Shown: positions 61,112 through 64,000 of the stretch, piece after piece | Layout of the letters: each line of letters starts with the position of its first letter | How positions within the stretch are numbered: position 1 is the first letter of the stretch | Origin: Alternaria dauci | Taxonomy: Eukaryota; Ascomycota; Dothideomycetes; Pleosporales; Pleosporaceae | Length of the DNA: 64,000 nucleotides | Direction: 5' to 3' | Assembly: GCF_042100115.1 (NCBI RefSeq) | Contig: NC_091272.1 | Location: 2,480,001 to 2,544,000, forward strand | Notes under the pieces: generated by a model | The model's input: the letters and a program-made list of their open reading frames with translations, nothing else | Databases searched by the model: none | What the model was told of the DNA's origin: nothing | Position numbers and translations under genes: made by a program

Positions 61112-61844
61112 AAGCCAATTCAGGGACTACAAACTCGTCCAGGGTATGCTGGATCCTCGTGGCAATGCATAGATCATCAAGTATGCAGGTCGATATGCAA
61201 GGTCGGTTAGGATCGCTGGGTCGGGCCGTAAGAGGTGTGATCATGACAGAACAGGAAGGGTACATGCGGCATGATTCATAGAAAACAGCACCATTCCATT
61301 GATAGAGTCTCTGTGACTGCCAGTGCAATCCACAAGCTCTTCAATGTACGCGTCTTCCTGCTTGTCCGATATATGCGATGCAGGGGGTTCGCATTCCTTG
61401 ACTCTCGTGATGACACGACGGCACCCAATAGCCGGACGTACAATAGACGTCAATGTGTGCAGATGATCCGAGTCTTGCATCAGTTAGTCGGACCAACGGT
61501 AATCGAAAGCAGCGAAAGATCGGGCTGCAAAGGATATTCTGGAGAAATCAGGCCATATCGGCCATGCTACTTACCCGAGTTTGGGAAAATTGACTAGGGT
61601 GCGGAGTGGATCAGCAAAGGTATGCGGAACTGCTCGTACGATGTTTTGCGTCGGCGGTGGATAGGAACATGATTCAACACATGATGATTATGCTGTGGTG
61701 TGAGACGACGGTTGTGCGCCAGCCTAGACGAAGGAGTTATTGGCACCTTTAAAGGTCTGACGGCGGGCGTCTTGGACATGGAGGTGTTGGCTTGTCCATT
61801 TTGCTGTCACGTTGTCCCTCGATTTGCTCCGCGTGAGGTTCAGT
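61112..61844. other. Intergenic between orphan gene and FAD oxidoreductase gene
   Basis: 3' region of the orphan gene and promoter of the next. Two tandem plus-strand genes. No gene is seen. Confidence 0.5.
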
Positions 61845-63330
61845 ATGCCCGGTGTAGATTATAGTTCCTGCGGCGGGGAGAACGCCAACGACATTGTCAT
61901 TGTCGGCTGCGGTATCATCGGCCTGTGTACCGCGTACTACCTCACAGAAAGTGGAACGACGGACCCAAAGGCGATTCACTTGGTTGATTCGAGTCCGGAG
62001 TTGTTCCAGTGCGCGTCTGGCCTTGCTGCGGGGTTCCTCAGTGCCGACTGTACGTATGGGAAGGCTCCCGTCGCGTCTGAGACGGGCGCTGCGCGTCATT
62101 TTACAGCCTAATCGCATTATCTGACCAACAAACAGGGTTTGCTCCCTCGGTATCGTCGCTTGGCACGTTATCCTTTAAGCTTCACGCCGACCTTGCCAGC
62201 GCGCACGCTGGACGCTCAACATGGGGTTACGCGCAGTCGACTGGTATCTCCCTCTCGCAAGACAGCGAATCGGCCATTGGCGGTAGCGGCGAAGACTGGC
62301 TCGAAAATGGAACGAGCAGAGCACAGCTGGCAAACCACAACAAGCCGTGGGGAGAGCAGGCTGCCAGCCCGGAATGGCTTCGGCGTACACAGGAAGGCAC
62401 CATGGAGGTCATTAGTCGGGACGGTACCACGGCGCAGATCGATCCCTTGCGATTCTGCCAATGGCTACTAAAAGAGGTCAAGGAAAGGGGAGTGCGGATA
62501 CACCAGCCTGCGAGGGCGACAGCAATCATCAAAGATGCAGATGATGTCTTGTGTGGGTTGACGATTTCGACGAGCGACGATGCTGAATCGGACACCGAGG
62601 GTGAGGCCCCAATCGACGACTACGACTTTGCTTATTGCGACTAACAATTTGTAACAGTGCCGTGTACGCGCCTCGTCATCACTGCTGGCGCCTGGTCTCC
62701 TCGTGTTTTCGGTACCCTCTTCCCGTCATCCAAAACACGCATCCCCATCTCCCCGTTAGCTGGCCACTCGCTGCTCGTCCGAAATCCACACCACAACCCC
62801 GAAGAGCTCGATAAGGAGGTCTGCCATGCAGTCTTCGCAACAGACACACTTGGCTTCTCGCCAGAATGGTTTGCGAGACTGGGCGGAGAATTGTACCTCG
62901 CTGGGCTGAATAGCACAAGCATACCGCTGCCAGACGTTGCGACGGACGTCAAGGCTAGCGACAAGGCCATTGCGCAGTTGAGACAGTGTGCAAAAGTCAT
63001 GATGACGAATGTTCCGCGAAAGGAAATGGAGGTTTTGAGAGAAGGCTTGGTACGTTATTATTCTTGGAGCAGGATTATGCACGTTTGCTAACTCCGGGGC
63101 AGTGCTTCCGTCCAGTCACGTCCAGCGGCCGACCTATCGTATCGCGAATACCAGACGACAAGCTCGGGGGCGTCAAGACCAAAGAAAGAGAGAATGGGGG
63201 TGTTTACATAGCGGCCGGCCACGGTGCTTGGGGTATATCGCATGCGCCTGGCACTGGGCTTGTGCTGTCTGAGATGATAGAAGGACGGGAACCGAGCGCA
63301 AAGATTGAGGCACTGCAACTGCCATCGTGA
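61845..63330 (+). CDS. FAD-dependent oxidoreductase, DAO family, TDA3-like
   Basis: Four exons (61845-62049, 62136-62600, 62658-63049, 63103-63330) give 429 residues. The N-terminal FAD Rossmann motif is DIVIVGCGIIGLCTAYYL, followed by HLVDSSPELF (ribose-binding acidic end) and CASGLAAGFLSADWFAP. The middle has QIDPLRFCQWLLKEVKERGVRIH, a substrate/FAD contact strand, and LVITAGAWSP. The C-terminus RPVTSSGRPIVSRIPD and GVYIAAGHGAWGISHAPGTGLVLSEMI closes the FAD site, as in D-amino acid oxidase/glycine oxidase relatives. The layout matches fungal Tda3-like proteins; yeast Tda3 is linked to endosome recycling and the substrate is not clear. Start is the ATG at 61845; the frame is open a little further upstream. 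Confidence 0.87.
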
Positions 63331-64000
63331 ACTTTGGTACTAGATGAGAAATTGAATGGATTGAAGCGCTTCCCAAGTGTCTGGGGTCTGCTCGTTTGGC
63401 AGCGTATGGCAGTGAATGTGCTTTGGTACCGACAGCACTCCGTGCACAGGGCTTTCTGAGGAGCTTACACTATCCCAGTGATATACGCCTTCCGGCTTCA
63501 AGCATACGATCCAGTTCTGGAGATCTGTCCCTCATCTTAGCGAGTATGTCAGACCCGTGGCGCGAAACCATCTGGTAGCTCTCAGCGCATATATCAGAAG
63601 GGGCAAGGACTCGAGATCATGCGTGATGGAGGCACGAGTTCCTCATTGATAACAAGCACATTAGACGTGTTCTTCCCAGTGAACGCATTCGTGTGTTTAA
63701 ACACGTTCTCTAACATCCTTTAAGTTGGTTAGTGAAAGATGCCTCAAAAGTAATCCAACGGCAGCAAACCGTTACACATTAAGAGGATTCCGCTTGTGTC
63801 ATCACGATCTGATAAACGAAGTATATATCTGACTCATCAAATAGGCATCTCAACAGTTTGTATTCGTAAACACTCCCCCAACTTCGGGCTATCTATGCTT
63901 CACCGAAAGTGGTTAGCGCAAGTACCTTGGTAACCCAGCCCTTCAACGTCATTTGGTCTCACGTCGTCCTGTATTCACATCTCATGCTATCTGGCTTGGT
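63331..64000. other. Intergenic at the right edge
   Basis: 670 bases after the last gene. The part beyond about 63650 is AT-richer. No gene or RNA is seen; a gene just outside the window cannot be excluded. Confidence 0.45.

Overview
This is a gene-dense piece of a filamentous ascomycete nuclear genome. The genes have short introns (about 45-140 nt) with GT-AG ends and CTGAC/CTAAC branch sites, and they lie on both strands without operons. The gene set (NDC80, MED17, UTP21, RSC7, hacA, an Asp1/Vip1 kinase, a CBM18 chitin deacetylase, a Baeyer-Villiger monooxygenase) is typical of Pezizomycotina. Moderate GC content, several secreted or cell-wall proteins and repeated look-alike introns fit a Dothideomycete, probably Pleosporales. 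That placement is an inference, and no species can be named.

Layout. 0.7-4.5 kb: a six-exon cytochrome P450 and a FAR1-like DNA-binding protein. 4.9-13.5 kb: NDC80, a Ser/Pro-rich unknown, IMP 5'-nucleotidase ISN1, and MED17 divergent from it. 13.9-20.2 kb: a secreted royal-jelly/yellow family protein, mitochondrial enoyl reductase ETR1, a Vip1-type RRM protein and an S6K-like AGC kinase. 21.4 kb: tRNA-Thr(AGT). 23.3-33 kb: a small cysteine-rich secreted protein, a chitin deacetylase with four CBM18 modules, a secreted PLC-X protein and a kelch protein. 33.3-37.6 kb: a mitochondrial ABC1/ADCK protein and a Baeyer-Villiger type monooxygenase. 39-42.3 kb: a cysteine-rich single-pass membrane protein and a GH5 glycosidase. 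42.6-52.3 kb: the Asp1/Vip1 kinase, divergent UTP21 and a small disordered protein. 53.5-54.6 kb: hacA. 57.2-63.3 kb: RSC7, an orphan 520-residue protein and a TDA3-like FAD oxidoreductase.

Exon models were built by hand. Each was accepted when splice sites were plausible, phases matched and the total length was a multiple of three. The genes do not form one pathway. Themes are housekeeping (kinetochore, transcription, ribosome biogenesis, chromatin, mitochondria), inositol-phosphate, TOR-type and UPR signalling, and secreted functions.

Most interesting observations: (1) three introns in three unrelated genes share a near-identical core, as expected of introner-like elements; (2) hacA carries a precise 20-nt Ire1-type intron between two identical CCTGCCG sites, the first in a perfect 9-bp hairpin; (3) ISN1 contains microexons of 11, 21 and 15 nt; (4) the P450 has a GC-AG intron.
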